DNA of 64,000 nucleotides from Rhizobium rhizogenes NBRC 13257 (GCF_000696095.1 NZ_BAYX01000011.1:124001-188000), one strand, 5' to 3'. Shown: positions 7,959 through 16,932, counted from the first letter of the stretch. Notes: generated by a model not told the origin, from the sequence alone. Made by a program: numbers and translations.

Positions 7959-8042
7959 ATGATGGACATTCTTCTTATCGGGATCGGCGTTTTATTTTTC
8001 ATTCTGTGCATCGCTTATACCAAAGCCTGCGATAGCCTCTAG
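7959..8042 (+). CDS. 27-residue hydrophobic peptide upstream of kdpF
   Basis: Begins ATGATG after an AAGGA ribosome binding site, and encodes MMDILLIGIGVLFFILCIAY, then TKACDSL. It is a single transmembrane helix with a short polar tail, ending 14 bases before kdpF. The size and topology resemble KdpF itself, but the sequence differs. It may be an accessory single-span subunit of the Kdp complex or a related small membrane protein. I have a weak memory of similar tiny ORFs at this place in other alphaproteobacteria; function unknown. Confidence 0.65.
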   Translation: MMDILLIGIGVLFFILCIAYTKACDSL

Positions 8043-8056
8043 TCGGAGAGACACCA

Positions 8057-8146
8057 ATGCTCCTGGATTATATTCTCGGCGGCGGCGTGACTATCTTCCT
8101 CACCGCCTACCTGATCTACGCCCTCATTCGCCCTGAGCGCTTTTAA
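8057..8146 (+). CDS. kdpF: Potassium-transporting ATPase small subunit KdpF
   Basis: 29-residue single-span membrane protein ending YLIYALIRPERF, which is the KdpF signature (E. coli KdpF is also 29 residues). GGAGAG precedes the ATG at a good distance. KdpF stabilises the KdpFABC complex in the inner membrane. It lies 31 bases upstream of kdpA. Confidence 0.9.
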   Translation: MLLDYILGGGVTIFLTAYLIYALIRPERF

Positions 8147-8177
8147 TTTTTAGCGCCAGATAGGGAAAGTTACCCCC

Positions 8178-9881
8178 ATGACCTTCAATGGATGGCTTCA
8201 GATCCTGATCTATATCGGGATCCTTCTTTTGCTCGTCAAACCGCTCGGCGGTTACATGACGCGTGTCTTCACGGGCGAGCGCACACTTCTCTCCTACGTC
8301 CTCGGTCCGCTGGAACGGGGGCTTTATCGCATTGCGGGAACGGATGAGCGCGAGGAGCAGCACTGGACGACCTATTCGATCTCCATGCTGCTGTTCAGCC
8401 TCGCCGGCTTCCTAATGCTCTATTTCCTTCAGCGGTTCCAGGCGAGCCTGCCCTACAATCCCGCGGGCATGTCCTCGATCGGCCCTGAGCTTTCGTTCAA
8501 CAACGCCGCCAGCTTCGTGACCAACACCAACTGGCAGAACTACGGCGGCGAAAGCACGATGTCCTATCTCGTGCAGATGGCCGGCTTCACCGTCCAGAAT
8601 TTCGTCTCTGCCGCGACCGGCATAGCGCTTGCCATCGCGCTGATCCGCGCCTTTTCGCGCGCCTCCGGCAAGGCGATCGGCAACTTCTGGGTCGATCTGA
8701 CCCGGGCAACACTTTATGTCCTGCTACCTGCCTGCATCGTCATGACATTGGTCTTCGTCTATCTCGGCGTGCCGCAGACGCTCGGACCCTATGTCAACGC
8801 CACGACGCTCGAAGGCGCGCAGCAGACGATTGCCGTCGGCCCGGTTGCCTCGCAGCTCGCGATCAAGATGCTCGGCACCAATGGCGGCGGCTTCTTCAAC
8901 GCCAACTCCGCTCACCCCTTCGAAAATCCGGACGCGATCTCCAATCTGATCCAGATGCTGGCGATCTTTGCCATCGGCGCAGCACTCACCAACGTCTTCG
9001 GACGCATGGTCGGCAACCAGCGTCAGGGCTGGGCCATCCTCGCCGCGATGGGTACGCTCTTCATCGCCGGTGTCATCGTCACCTATTGGGCTGAAGCTGC
9101 CGGCAATCCGCTGGTGCATGCGCTCGGCGTCCAGGGCGGCAATATGGAAGGCAAGGAAGTCCGCTTCGGCATCACCATGTCGTCGCTCTTCGCGGTCATC
9201 ACCACGGCGGCCTCCTGCGGCGCGGTCAACGGCATGCTCGGCAGCTTCACGGCGATTGGCGGCATGATCCCGTTGATCAACCTGCAGCTCGGCGAAGTCA
9301 TCGTCGGCGGTGTCGGCGCCGGTTTCTACGGCATCCTGATGTTCGTCATCATTGCCATCTTCGTCGCCGGCCTGATGGTCGGGCGTACACCGGAATATCT
9401 CGGCAAGAAGATCGAGGCCAAGGAAGTGAAGATGGCGATGCTCGCCGTACTTTGCCTGCCGGCCGGCATGTTAATCTTTACGGCGATCTCCGTTGTTCTG
9501 CCCAGCGCAGTTGCCTCGATTGGCAATCCAGGCCCGCATGGCTTCTCGGAAATCCTCTACGCCTACAGCTCAGCGGCGGCGAATAACGGCTCGGCCTTCG
9601 CCGGTCTCTCCGCCAACACGACCTGGTACAACATCACGCTTGGTGTCGTCATGCTGATCGGCCGCTTCCTGGTCATCGTTCCCGCGCTCGCCATTGCCGG
9701 TTCGCTGATCGCCAAGAAGACGGTTCCCGCTTCGGCCGGCACCTTCCCAACGGATGGTCCGCTGTTCGTAGGCCTACTGGTGGGCACGATCCTGATCGTC
9801 GGCGGCCTGACCTTCTTCCCGGCGCTCGCGCTCGGCCCCATCGTCGAGCATCTGTCGATGATCGCCGGCCAGGCCTTCTGA
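8178..9881 (+). CDS. kdpA: Potassium-transporting ATPase, potassium-binding subunit KdpA
   Basis: 567-residue inner-membrane protein, the channel-like subunit that selects and translocates K+. It has the family length and about ten membrane segments. Selectivity-filter pieces are visible, such as TNTNWQNYGGES and GTNGGGFFNANSAHPF. A GGGAAAG sequence precedes the ATG. It is followed not directly by kdpB but by a 53-codon ORF. Confidence 0.98.
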   Translation: MTFNGWLQILIYIGILLLLVKPLGGYMTRVFTGERTLLSYVLGPLERGLYRIAGTDEREEQHWTTYSISMLLFSLAGFLMLYFLQRFQASLPYNPAGMSSIGPELSFNNAASFVTNTNWQNYGGESTMSYLVQMAGFTVQNFVSAATGIALAIALIRAFSRASGKAIGNFWVDLTRATLYVLLPACIVMTLVFVYLGVPQTLGPYVNATTLEGAQQTIAVGPVASQLAIKMLGTNGGGFFNANSAHPFENPDAISNLIQMLAIFAIGAALTNVFGRMVGNQRQGWAILAAMGTLFIAGVIVTYWAEAAGNPLVHALGVQGGNMEGKEVRFGITMSSLFAVITTAASCGAVNGMLGSFTAIGGMIPLINLQLGEVIVGGVGAGFYGILMFVIIAIFVAGLMVGRTPEYLGKKIEAKEVKMAMLAVLCLPAGMLIFTAISVVLPSAVASIGNPGPHGFSEILYAYSSAAANNGSAFAGLSANTTWYNITLGVVMLIGRFLVIVPALAIAGSLIAKKTVPASAGTFPTDGPLFVGLLVGTILIVGGLTFFPALALGPIVEHLSMIAGQAF

Positions 9882-9892
9882 GGAACATAGCA

Positions 9893-10054
9893 ATGACGCA
9901 GCCACTCATGCCCAGGCTTCGAAAGCTCATCGATCCACGCCCCTCAGACAGGGGGCGTGGCCCGGCCCGAACGGCCTGCGCTTCCGATGCCATTTTGGTG
10001 GCGATGGTCACGCTGCTCCTTGGCCTTGTGGTCTTCGGTTTCTTACTTGGCTGA
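9893..10054 (+). CDS. 53-residue putative single-span protein between kdpA and kdpB
   Basis: Starts 11 bases after the kdpA stop, with GAGGAA upstream. It has a basic, Pro/Arg-rich N-terminus (MTQPLMPRLRKLIDPRP) and a hydrophobic C-terminal helix (LVAMVTLLLGLVVFGFLLG). Such a pattern gives N-in topology. The frame contains a strong hairpin (9935-9960), so part of the sequence may be under RNA-structure constraint, or the ORF may be fortuitous. No family recognised. Confidence 0.55.
   Translation: MTQPLMPRLRKLIDPRPSDRGRGPARTACASDAILVAMVTLLLGLVVFGFLLG
9935..9960 (+). other. Strong hairpin between kdpA and kdpB
   Basis: Perfect 9-bp stem CCACGCCCC / GGGGCGTGG around an 8-base loop. It lies inside the 53-codon ORF. 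No T-run follows, so it is not a standard terminator. It may tune the ratio of kdpFA to kdpB message. Confidence 0.6.
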
Positions 10055-10101
10055 CCGGGCAATCCCGGTCTGCCGTTTCCCTCTTCACGCTGGAGTCTCT
10101 T

Positions 10102-12192
10102 ATGAGCCAGTTAAAATCCGCGAGTATTTTGGATTCTCGCATCCTCGTTCCGGCCGTGGGCGCCGCTTTCCAAAAGCTGAACCCGCGGACGCTTGCCAAG
10201 AACCCCGTCATGTTCGTGGTCGCCGTCGTCTCGGCGCTGACCACCGTGCTCTTCCTGCGCGATCTCCTGACCGGCGGCGGCAATCTCGGCTTCTCCCTCC
10301 AGATCAATATCTGGCTCTGGTTCACCGTGCTGTTTGCCAACTTCGCCGAAGCCGTTGCTGAGGGCCGCGGCAAGGCGCAAGCCGAGTCGCTGCGCAAATC
10401 GCGCACCGAGACCCAGGCAAAGCTTCTCTCCGGCAATAGCCGCACCGATTATAAGATGGTGCCCGGTACCAGCCTGAAAGTCGGCGATGTCGTGCTGGTC
10501 GAAGCCGGCGACATCATCCCCTCCGATGGCGAAGTCATCGAAGGCGTGGCCTCGGTCAACGAAGCGGCGATCACCGGTGAATCTGCCCCGGTCATCCGCG
10601 AATCCGGCGGCGACCGCTCGGCTGTCACCGGCGGCACGCAGGTGCTCTCCGATGAGATCCGCGTTCGCATCACGGCCGCTGCCGGCTCGACCTTCATCGA
10701 TCGCATGATCGCGCTCGTCGAAGGCGCGGAGCGTCAGAAGACCCCGAACGAGATCGCGCTCAACATCCTGCTCGCCGGCATGACGCTGATCTTCGTGCTC
10801 GCCACGGTGACCATCCCGAGCTTTGCAGCTTACGCCGGCGGCTCGATCCCGACCGTCGTCCTCGTCGCTCTATTCGTAACGCTGATCCCGACCACCATCG
10901 GCGCGTTGCTGTCGGCCATCGGTATCGCCGGCATGGACCGCCTGGTACGCTTCAACGTGCTCGCCATGTCTGGTCGTGCCGTCGAAGCTGCCGGCGACGT
11001 CGACACGCTGCTGCTCGACAAGACCGGCACGATTACCCTCGGCAACCGCCAGGCCACCTCCTTCCGCCCGGTCAAGGGCGTGACGGAGCAGGATCTGGCC
11101 GATGCGGCACAGCTCGCCTCGCTCGCCGACGAAACGCCCGAGGGACGCTCCATTGTCGTGCTCGCTAAGGAAAAATATGCGATCCGTGGCCGCGACATGA
11201 CCAGCCTGAAGGCCACTTTCGTGCCCTTCACTGCCCAGACCCGCATGAGTGGCGTCGATGTCGAAGGCTCGTCTATCCGCAAGGGCGCAGTGGACGCGGT
11301 GTTGGCCTATGTCAACGGCAGCGCCGCTACTGCCTCCAGCACCGGCGCGACGGTGATCTCGCGCACCAGCAGCGAGACCGTCCGCGAACTGCAAGCGATT
11401 TCGGACGAAATCTCCAAGGCCGGCGGCACGCCGCTTGCCGTTGCCCGCGACGGTCGCCTGCTTGGCGTCATCCAGCTCAAGGACATCGTCAAGGGCGGGA
11501 TCCGCGAGCGTTTCGCCGAACTGCGCCGCATGGGCATCCGCACGGTGATGATCACTGGCGACAACCCGCTGACAGCCGCAGCCATCGCCGCGGAAGCCGG
11601 CGTGGACGATTTCCTCGCCCAGGCAACGCCGGAAATGAAGCTGGCGCTGATGCGCGAGGAGCAGGCCAAGGGCAAGCTCGTCGCCATGTGCGGTGACGGC
11701 ACCAACGACGCCCCGGCGCTTGCCCAGGCCGACGTTGGCGTCGCCATGAACACCGGCACGGTGGCCGCCCGCGAGGCCGGCAACATGGTCGACCTCGACA
11801 GCGACCCGACCAAGCTCATTGAGATCGTCGAGATCGGCAAGCAATTGCTGATGACCCGCGGCGCGCTCACCACCTTCTCGATCGCCAACGACATCGCCAA
11901 GTATTTCGCCATCATCCCGGCGATGTTCATCGCGTTCTATCCGCAGTTGAAGATGCTGAACGTCATGGGGCTGGCGACGCCGCAGAGCGCCATCCTTTCC
12001 GCCATCATCTTCAACGCGCTGATCATCATTGCCCTGATCCCGCTGTCGCTGAAGGGCGTTCGCTATCGTCCGATCGGCGCCGGTGCCCTGCTCAGCCGCA
12101 ATCTTCTGATCTACGGCCTAGGCGGCATTATCGTGCCCTTCATCGGCATCAAGGCCATCGATATGGCGATCACCGCCATCGGCCTGGTCTAA
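10102..12192 (+). CDS. kdpB: Potassium-transporting P-type ATPase subunit KdpB
   Basis: 696 residues, the catalytic subunit that hydrolyses ATP to drive K+ uptake. P-type signatures: the TGES actuator motif (AITGESAPVI), the phosphorylated Asp in DKTGT (about residue 306), and the hinge GDGTNDAPALAQADVGVAM. Length is normal for the family. GGAG precedes the ATG. Followed after 12 bases by kdpC. Confidence 0.98.
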   Translation: MSQLKSASILDSRILVPAVGAAFQKLNPRTLAKNPVMFVVAVVSALTTVLFLRDLLTGGGNLGFSLQINIWLWFTVLFANFAEAVAEGRGKAQAESLRKSRTETQAKLLSGNSRTDYKMVPGTSLKVGDVVLVEAGDIIPSDGEVIEGVASVNEAAITGESAPVIRESGGDRSAVTGGTQVLSDEIRVRITAAAGSTFIDRMIALVEGAERQKTPNEIALNILLAGMTLIFVLATVTIPSFAAYAGGSIPTVVLVALFVTLIPTTIGALLSAIGIAGMDRLVRFNVLAMSGRAVEAAGDVDTLLLDKTGTITLGNRQATSFRPVKGVTEQDLADAAQLASLADETPEGRSIVVLAKEKYAIRGRDMTSLKATFVPFTAQTRMSGVDVEGSSIRKGAVDAVLAYVNGSAATASSTGATVISRTSSETVRELQAISDEISKAGGTPLAVARDGRLLGVIQLKDIVKGGIRERFAELRRMGIRTVMITGDNPLTAAAIAAEAGVDDFLAQATPEMKLALMREEQAKGKLVAMCGDGTNDAPALAQADVGVAMNTGTVAAREAGNMVDLDSDPTKLIEIVEIGKQLLMTRGALTTFSIANDIAKYFAIIPAMFIAFYPQLKMLNVMGLATPQSAILSAIIFNALIIIALIPLSLKGVRYRPIGAGALLSRNLLIYGLGGIIVPFIGIKAIDMAITAIGLV

Positions 12193-12204
12193 GGAGTCTT
12201 TCCC

Positions 12205-12810
12205 ATGCTGAAACTAATCCGACCGGCCATCGTCATGATCGTGGTCACCACAGCCGTCACCGGCCTTGCCTATCCGCTTGCCATGACAGGGATCGCCCAG
12301 GCGCTCTTCCCGCATCAGGCAAACGGCAGCCTCGTGGAGAAGGACGGCAAGGTGATCGGCTCCAGCCTCATCGGCCAGAGCTTCACCGCCGACCGCTACT
12401 TCCACGGCCGTCCGTCGGCGACGACAGGTGCAGACCCGAACGACGCAACCAAAACAGTTGCCGCACCCTACAACGCCTCCAATTCCATGGGCTCCAATCT
12501 CGGTCCGACCAGTTCGAGCCTGATGACCCGTATCAAGGGCGATGTCGCAACGTTGCAGGCGCAGAACCCGAATGCGCCGGTTCCGATCGATCTGGTCACG
12601 ACGTCCGGCAGCGGCCTCGATCCGCATATCTCGCCGGAGGATGCCTATTTCCAGATCCCGCGCGTCGCCAAGGCGCGCGGCCTGGATGAGGCCAAGCTCC
12701 GCGCGATCGTCGACGCTGCCGTCGAGCCTCGCGAACTCGGTGTTTTCGGCGAGCCCGTCGTCAACGTCCTGGCATTGAACCAGGCGTTGGATGCTTCTAT
12801 GACTCAATAA
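12205..12810 (+). CDS. kdpC: Potassium-transporting ATPase subunit KdpC
   Basis: 201 residues: one N-terminal membrane helix (VMIVVTTAVTGLAYPLAM) and a periplasmic domain with the KdpC signatures SLIGQSF, YFHGRPSAT and SGSGLDPHISP. It acts as an assembly and affinity factor in the KdpFABC complex. An AAGGAG ribosome binding site precedes the ATG. Directly followed by kdpD. Confidence 0.97.
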   Translation: MLKLIRPAIVMIVVTTAVTGLAYPLAMTGIAQALFPHQANGSLVEKDGKVIGSSLIGQSFTADRYFHGRPSATTGADPNDATKTVAAPYNASNSMGSNLGPTSSSLMTRIKGDVATLQAQNPNAPVPIDLVTTSGSGLDPHISPEDAYFQIPRVAKARGLDEAKLRAIVDAAVEPRELGVFGEPVVNVLALNQALDASMTQ

Positions 12811-12871
12811 GACCAAGAGGTTGAGGCGGCCATCACTGCCTCGACCATCGCCCGTCGAGAAAGACCGATCG

Positions 12872-15583
12872 ATGCCAGATGATAGCCGCGACACGCTGAA
12901 CAGGCCCTCTCCCGACGCGCTTCTGGAGAAGGCACGGCAGGAAACGCGTGGCCGTCTGAAGATCTTTCTGGGTGCGGCGCCCGGCGTCGGCAAGACCTAC
13001 GAAATGCTGCTTTCCGGCAAGGCCAAGATTGCCGACGGTGTCGATGTCGTCGTTGGCGTAGTCGAGACCCACGGCCGGCGCGAGACGCAGGCCTTGCTCG
13101 AAGGCTACGAGATCGTTCCCCGCGTCAATGTCGACTACAAGGGCCGCGCACTCGACGAGATGGACCTCGATGCCATTCTCAAACGCGGGCCTGGCCTCGT
13201 GCTCGTCGATGAACTCGCCCATTCCAATGCTCATGGCAGCCGCCATCCAAAGCGCTATCTCGACGTCAAGGAGCTGCTCGATCGCGGCATCGACGTCTAT
13301 ACGACGCTGAACATCCAGCATGTCGAAAGCCTGAACGATGTCGTGTCGCAGATCACCCGCGTCCGCGTCCGTGAAACCGTGCCGGATTCGATCATCGATT
13401 TGGCCGACGATGTCGAGATCATCGACCTGACACCCGACGACCTGATCAAGCGCCTGCACGACGGCAAGGTCTATGTGTCGCGGACGGCCGAGCGAGCGCT
13501 GACCAACTATTTCACCCCCGGCAATCTGACGGCGCTGCGCGAACTGGCGCTGCGACGCACGGCGCAGCGGGTCGACGACCAGCTTCTGACCCATATGCAG
13601 GCGCATGCGATACCCGGTCCTTGGGCTGCGGGCGAGCGCGTGCTGGTCTCCATCGATCACCATCCGCGTTCCGCGTCGCTGGTGCGCTATGCCGCCCGCA
13701 TGGCCTCGCGCCTGCGGGCGCCCTGGGCGGCCGTCTATGTCGAAACCAACCGGGCGATCAGCCTAACCGAGGCGCAGCGTGATACCATCGCCGCGACACT
13801 TAGGCTTGCCGAGCAGCTTGGCGGCGAGGCCATCACCATTCCCGGCCGCGAGGTTGCCGAAGAGCTGCTCCGCCATTCCGCCAGCAACAATGTCACGCAC
13901 ATCGTCATCGGGTCGCCGAAGGTCGGTACCTGGCGGGATTGGTCCAGGGCTTCGGTCTCCTACGAATTGATCCGCAAGGCCGGCGACATCAGCGTTCATG
14001 TCATCTCCGGTAGCGATGCTGAGGCGTCGCCGGCGAGCCGCGGCGTCAAATCGGCGCCCGCGCCGACCCCATTCCAGTTGCGTGGCTATATCCTTGCGAC
14101 ACTCTATGTCGCCGTCGCGCTCGGTGTCTGCGTCATTCTCGATCAAGTGCTCGACGTCCGAAACCTGGCGCTGGTATTCCTGATGGCTGTGCTGGCGACC
14201 GCCGTCACCCAAGGCTTGCGGCCGGCGCTCTATTCCTGCCTGCTCGGCGCGCTCGCCTTCAACTTCTTCTTTCTGCCGCCGCGCTACACGCTGACGATCA
14301 GCGATCCCGAAAGCGTGCTAGCCTTCTTCTTCTTCCTCGGCGTCGCCATCATCGCCAGCAACCTGACCGCGACCGTGCAGCGCCAGGCGGCATCGGCGCG
14401 CCAGCGGGCGCGAACGACCGAAGATCTCTATCTTTTCTCGAAGAAACTCGCCGGCACAGGCACGCTCGACGACGTGCTTTGGGCTACAGCCTTTCAGCTC
14501 GCCTCGATGCTGAAGGTGCGCGTGGTGCTGCTTCTACCCGAGGACGGCACGATTGCGGTCAAGGCCGGCTATCCACCTGACGATACGCTCGACGATGCCG
14601 ATATCGCCGCCGCGCGCTGGGCCTGGGAGCACAATCACGCCGCCGGCCGTGGTGCCGATACGCTGCCGGGCGCCAAGCGCCTCTATGTGCCGTTGCGCAC
14701 CGGCCGCACCGCCGTCGGCGTCATCGGCCTTGATAGCGACCGCCGTGACGGGCCGCTTTTGACGCCGGAGCAGCAGCGGCTTCTCGATGCCCTCGCCGAT
14801 CAGGCCGCCCTTGCCATCGAGCGCGTGCAGCTCGTCGCCGATGTCGACCGCGCCAAGCTGGCCGTCGAGGCCGACCGGCTGCGTTCAGCCTTGCTGACCT
14901 CGATCTCGCATGACCTGAAAACGCCGCTTGCCGCCATTCTCGGGGCTGCCGGCACCTTGCGCGACTATCTGGAAACCATGTCGCATGAAGACCGCGTCGA
15001 TCTGCTATCGACGGTGGTCGACGAGTCCGAGCGGCTGAACCGCTTCATCGCCAATCTGCTCGACATGACCAAGATCGAGTCCGGCGCAATGGAGCCGAAT
15101 TATGCTCTCCACTACGGTGGCGATATCGTCGGCAGTGCGCTTCGGCGTGGCGCGAAAATTCTTGCCCGACATCGCGTCGAGACACAGATGCCGGCCGATC
15201 TGCCGATGGTAAAGGTCGATCCCGTGCTCTTTGAGCAGGTGCTGTTCAACCTGCTCGACAATGCCGCCAAATACGCGCCCGAAGAGTCCACCATCCGCCT
15301 GGAGGCCTGGGCCGATGTCGACAATGTCGTCTTTCGGATCATGGACGAAGGCCCCGGTATTCCACCCGCCGATCTCGAGCGCGTCTTCGACACCTTCTAT
15401 CGCGTCCGCAAGGGCGATCAGGTGCGGGCCGGCACGGGCCTCGGCCTTTCCATCTGCCGCGGCTTCATCGAGGCCATGGCCGGTACGATTACCGCGGGCA
15501 ACCGCACGGACCGCCAGGGCGCGGTCTTCACCATTCGCCTGCCGAAACCAACAGATCTCCCCAAGCTGGATGAATTGAAATGA
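12872..15583 (+). CDS. kdpD: Osmosensitive potassium-channel sensor histidine kinase KdpD
   Basis: 903 residues from the ATG at 12872. A TTG 51 bases upstream is in frame, but it abuts its purine stretch too closely to be a good start. Domain order: KdpD N-terminal domain with Walker A-like GAAPGVGKTYEM (~residue 35), a universal-stress-protein domain (~250-370), four membrane helices (~400-510), a GAF-like region, a HisKA domain with the phospho-accepting His in ISHDLKTPLA (about H680), and a HATPase_c domain (NLLDNAAKYAP, GPGIPP, GTGLGLSICRG). It senses K+ limitation and signals to KdpE. The stop overlaps the kdpE start. Confidence 0.97.
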   Translation: MPDDSRDTLNRPSPDALLEKARQETRGRLKIFLGAAPGVGKTYEMLLSGKAKIADGVDVVVGVVETHGRRETQALLEGYEIVPRVNVDYKGRALDEMDLDAILKRGPGLVLVDELAHSNAHGSRHPKRYLDVKELLDRGIDVYTTLNIQHVESLNDVVSQITRVRVRETVPDSIIDLADDVEIIDLTPDDLIKRLHDGKVYVSRTAERALTNYFTPGNLTALRELALRRTAQRVDDQLLTHMQAHAIPGPWAAGERVLVSIDHHPRSASLVRYAARMASRLRAPWAAVYVETNRAISLTEAQRDTIAATLRLAEQLGGEAITIPGREVAEELLRHSASNNVTHIVIGSPKVGTWRDWSRASVSYELIRKAGDISVHVISGSDAEASPASRGVKSAPAPTPFQLRGYILATLYVAVALGVCVILDQVLDVRNLALVFLMAVLATAVTQGLRPALYSCLLGALAFNFFFLPPRYTLTISDPESVLAFFFFLGVAIIASNLTATVQRQAASARQRARTTEDLYLFSKKLAGTGTLDDVLWATAFQLASMLKVRVVLLLPEDGTIAVKAGYPPDDTLDDADIAAARWAWEHNHAAGRGADTLPGAKRLYVPLRTGRTAVGVIGLDSDRRDGPLLTPEQQRLLDALADQAALAIERVQLVADVDRAKLAVEADRLRSALLTSISHDLKTPLAAILGAAGTLRDYLETMSHEDRVDLLSTVVDESERLNRFIANLLDMTKIESGAMEPNYALHYGGDIVGSALRRGAKILARHRVETQMPADLPMVKVDPVLFEQVLFNLLDNAAKYAPEESTIRLEAWADVDNVVFRIMDEGPGIPPADLERVFDTFYRVRKGDQVRAGTGLGLSICRGFIEAMAGTITAGNRTDRQGAVFTIRLPKPTDLPKLDELK

Positions 15584-16272
15584 ACACGACAGCCGTCAAG
15601 ATACTCGTTGTCGATGACGAGCCGCCGATCCGCAAATTGCTGCGTGTCGGCCTGAGCGCCCAGGGCTATCTGGTCAATGAGGCCCCGAATGCCGCAGCAG
15701 CAAAACTGTCGGTGGAAGAAGATCGGCCCGACCTGATCATTCTCGACCTCGGCCTGCCCGACAAGCCCGGCCATGACCTGCTGCAGGAATGGCGCGAGGA
15801 TGGCTTGGAGATACCGGTGGTTATTCTCTCGAGCCGAACCGACGAGGCCGGCATCGTCAAGGCGCTTGAAACCGGCGCCGACGATTATGTCACAAAGCCT
15901 TTCGGCGTGAATGAACTCGCCGCGCGCATCCGCGTTGCACTCCGCCACCGCCTGCAGCAGCAGGGCGAAAAGGCGATCTTCCAGACCGGCGGCCTGTCGC
16001 TTGATCTCGTCAAGCGCATCGTCAAGGTCGACGGCAAGGAGGTAAAGCTCTCACCGAAGGAATACGACATCCTGCGGGTGCTGGCGCAGCATGCGGGCAA
16101 GGTGCTGACGCATCAGTTCCTGTTGAAGCAGGTCTGGGGACCAGCGGCGGATGTGCAATATCTGCGCGTCTATGTCCGCCAGCTCAGACAGAAGATCGAA
16201 CAGATTCCGGATCAACCGCAATACATCACCACGGAGACCGGCGTCGGCTACCGCCTGCGTGAGCCGGAATGA
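15580..16272 (+). CDS. kdpE: Response regulator KdpE
   Basis: 230 residues, OmpR/PhoB class. The receiver domain has VVDDEPP and the phospho-accepting Asp in LIILDLGLPD (about D56). The C-terminal winged helix begins near residue 135 (LSPKEYDILRVLAQHAGKV). The start overlaps the kdpD stop by four bases (ATGA), so the pair is translationally coupled. Known target in other bacteria is the kdp promoter; a T-rich candidate site lies upstream of this operon. Confidence 0.97.
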   Translation: MNTTAVKILVVDDEPPIRKLLRVGLSAQGYLVNEAPNAAAAKLSVEEDRPDLIILDLGLPDKPGHDLLQEWREDGLEIPVVILSSRTDEAGIVKALETGADDYVTKPFGVNELAARIRVALRHRLQQQGEKAIFQTGGLSLDLVKRIVKVDGKEVKLSPKEYDILRVLAQHAGKVLTHQFLLKQVWGPAADVQYLRVYVRQLRQKIEQIPDQPQYITTETGVGYRLREPE

Positions 16273-16372
16273 CGCTATGATCCCGTGGCTGCGCACCAGG
16301 CAGCGCCTCGTCGTAGAGACCGACGAGGCCAAGTCATGTTCGAATTATCGATGTCCGAGCCCGAGAGTGACC

Positions 16373-16825
16373 ATGGACCTTTCCACCATCATCCTGCCCG
16401 AACATGTTTTTGTCGGTCTTTCCGCGCCGACAAAATGGCGGGCGCTGCAGCTTCTGTCGTCGAAGGCGGCAAGTTGCCTCGGCCTGGACGAAGACGCGGT
16501 CCTGCAGGCATTGGAGGGACGAGAAAATCTGGGAACGACCGGGATCGGTAACGGCATCGCCGTTCCGCATGCGGCGATTGCCGGAATGACGCGCCCGCGC
16601 GGATTGATGGTTCGTTTCGGTCAACCGGTCGACTTCCAGGCGATCGATGATGTGCCGACGGATCTGGCCTTCGTGCTGCTCTTTGGCGAAAACGGCCGCA
16701 GCGAGTATCTGAACGTGCTCGCTGCCATCGCCAGGCGGCTCAGAGCGGAAGGTGTGCTGCCGGCCATGCGACAGGCAAAAACCGCCGACGAACTCTACTC
16801 GGTTTTCATGTCTGACTCGATTTGA
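16373..16825 (+). CDS. PTS EIIA-Ntr (PtsN)-like protein
   Basis: 150 residues from the ATG at 16373 (GAGAGTG upstream). It is a single EIIA-2 domain: the phospho-accepting His lies in GIGNGIAVPHAAIA (about H66), in the same context as the active His of E. coli PtsN. There is no HPr or EIIB domain attached. It lies 100 bases after kdpE. In E. coli unphosphorylated EIIA-Ntr binds KdpD, and in Rhizobium leguminosarum PTS-Ntr is tied to potassium and ABC transport. The location therefore suggests a dedicated Kdp modulator. It is probably a second PtsN paralogue, since rhizobia carry the usual ptsN near rpoN. Confidence 0.9.
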   Translation: MDLSTIILPEHVFVGLSAPTKWRALQLLSSKAASCLGLDEDAVLQALEGRENLGTTGIGNGIAVPHAAIAGMTRPRGLMVRFGQPVDFQAIDDVPTDLAFVLLFGENGRSEYLNVLAAIARRLRAEGVLPAMRQAKTADELYSVFMSDSI

Positions 16826-16858
16826 TAGCTTGCTAGCTGTCAGCCGCAGTCAAAGCGC

Positions 16859-16880
16859 AGGAATGTGATTTCACATTCCT
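16859..16880. promoter_or_regulatory. Perfect palindrome between ptsN-like gene and sulfate operon
   Basis: Ten-base arms AGGAATGTGA and TCACATTCCT are separated by two T residues. It lies 34 bases after the ptsN-like stop and ~110 bases before sbp. No T-run follows, so an operator is as likely as a terminator. A weak promoter (TTGATT near 16880 and TATGTA 16 bases later) follows it. The TGTGA and TCACA halves are only two bases apart, unlike a CRP site, which needs six. Confidence 0.5.
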
Positions 16881-16932
16881 TGATTATATGGGATTCCGTT
16901 CTATGTATGCGCGCTAAGCGGGAACAATCTTC

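Noticed and set aside
12821..12871. Upstream TTG start for kdpD adding 17 residues
   Set aside because: The purine stretch abuts the TTG with no spacer, while the ATG at 12872 begins a typical KdpD N-terminus.
16863..16876. CRP-like site (TGTGA and TCACA) upstream of the sulfate operon
   Set aside because: The half-sites are only two bases apart; CRP-type sites need about six.
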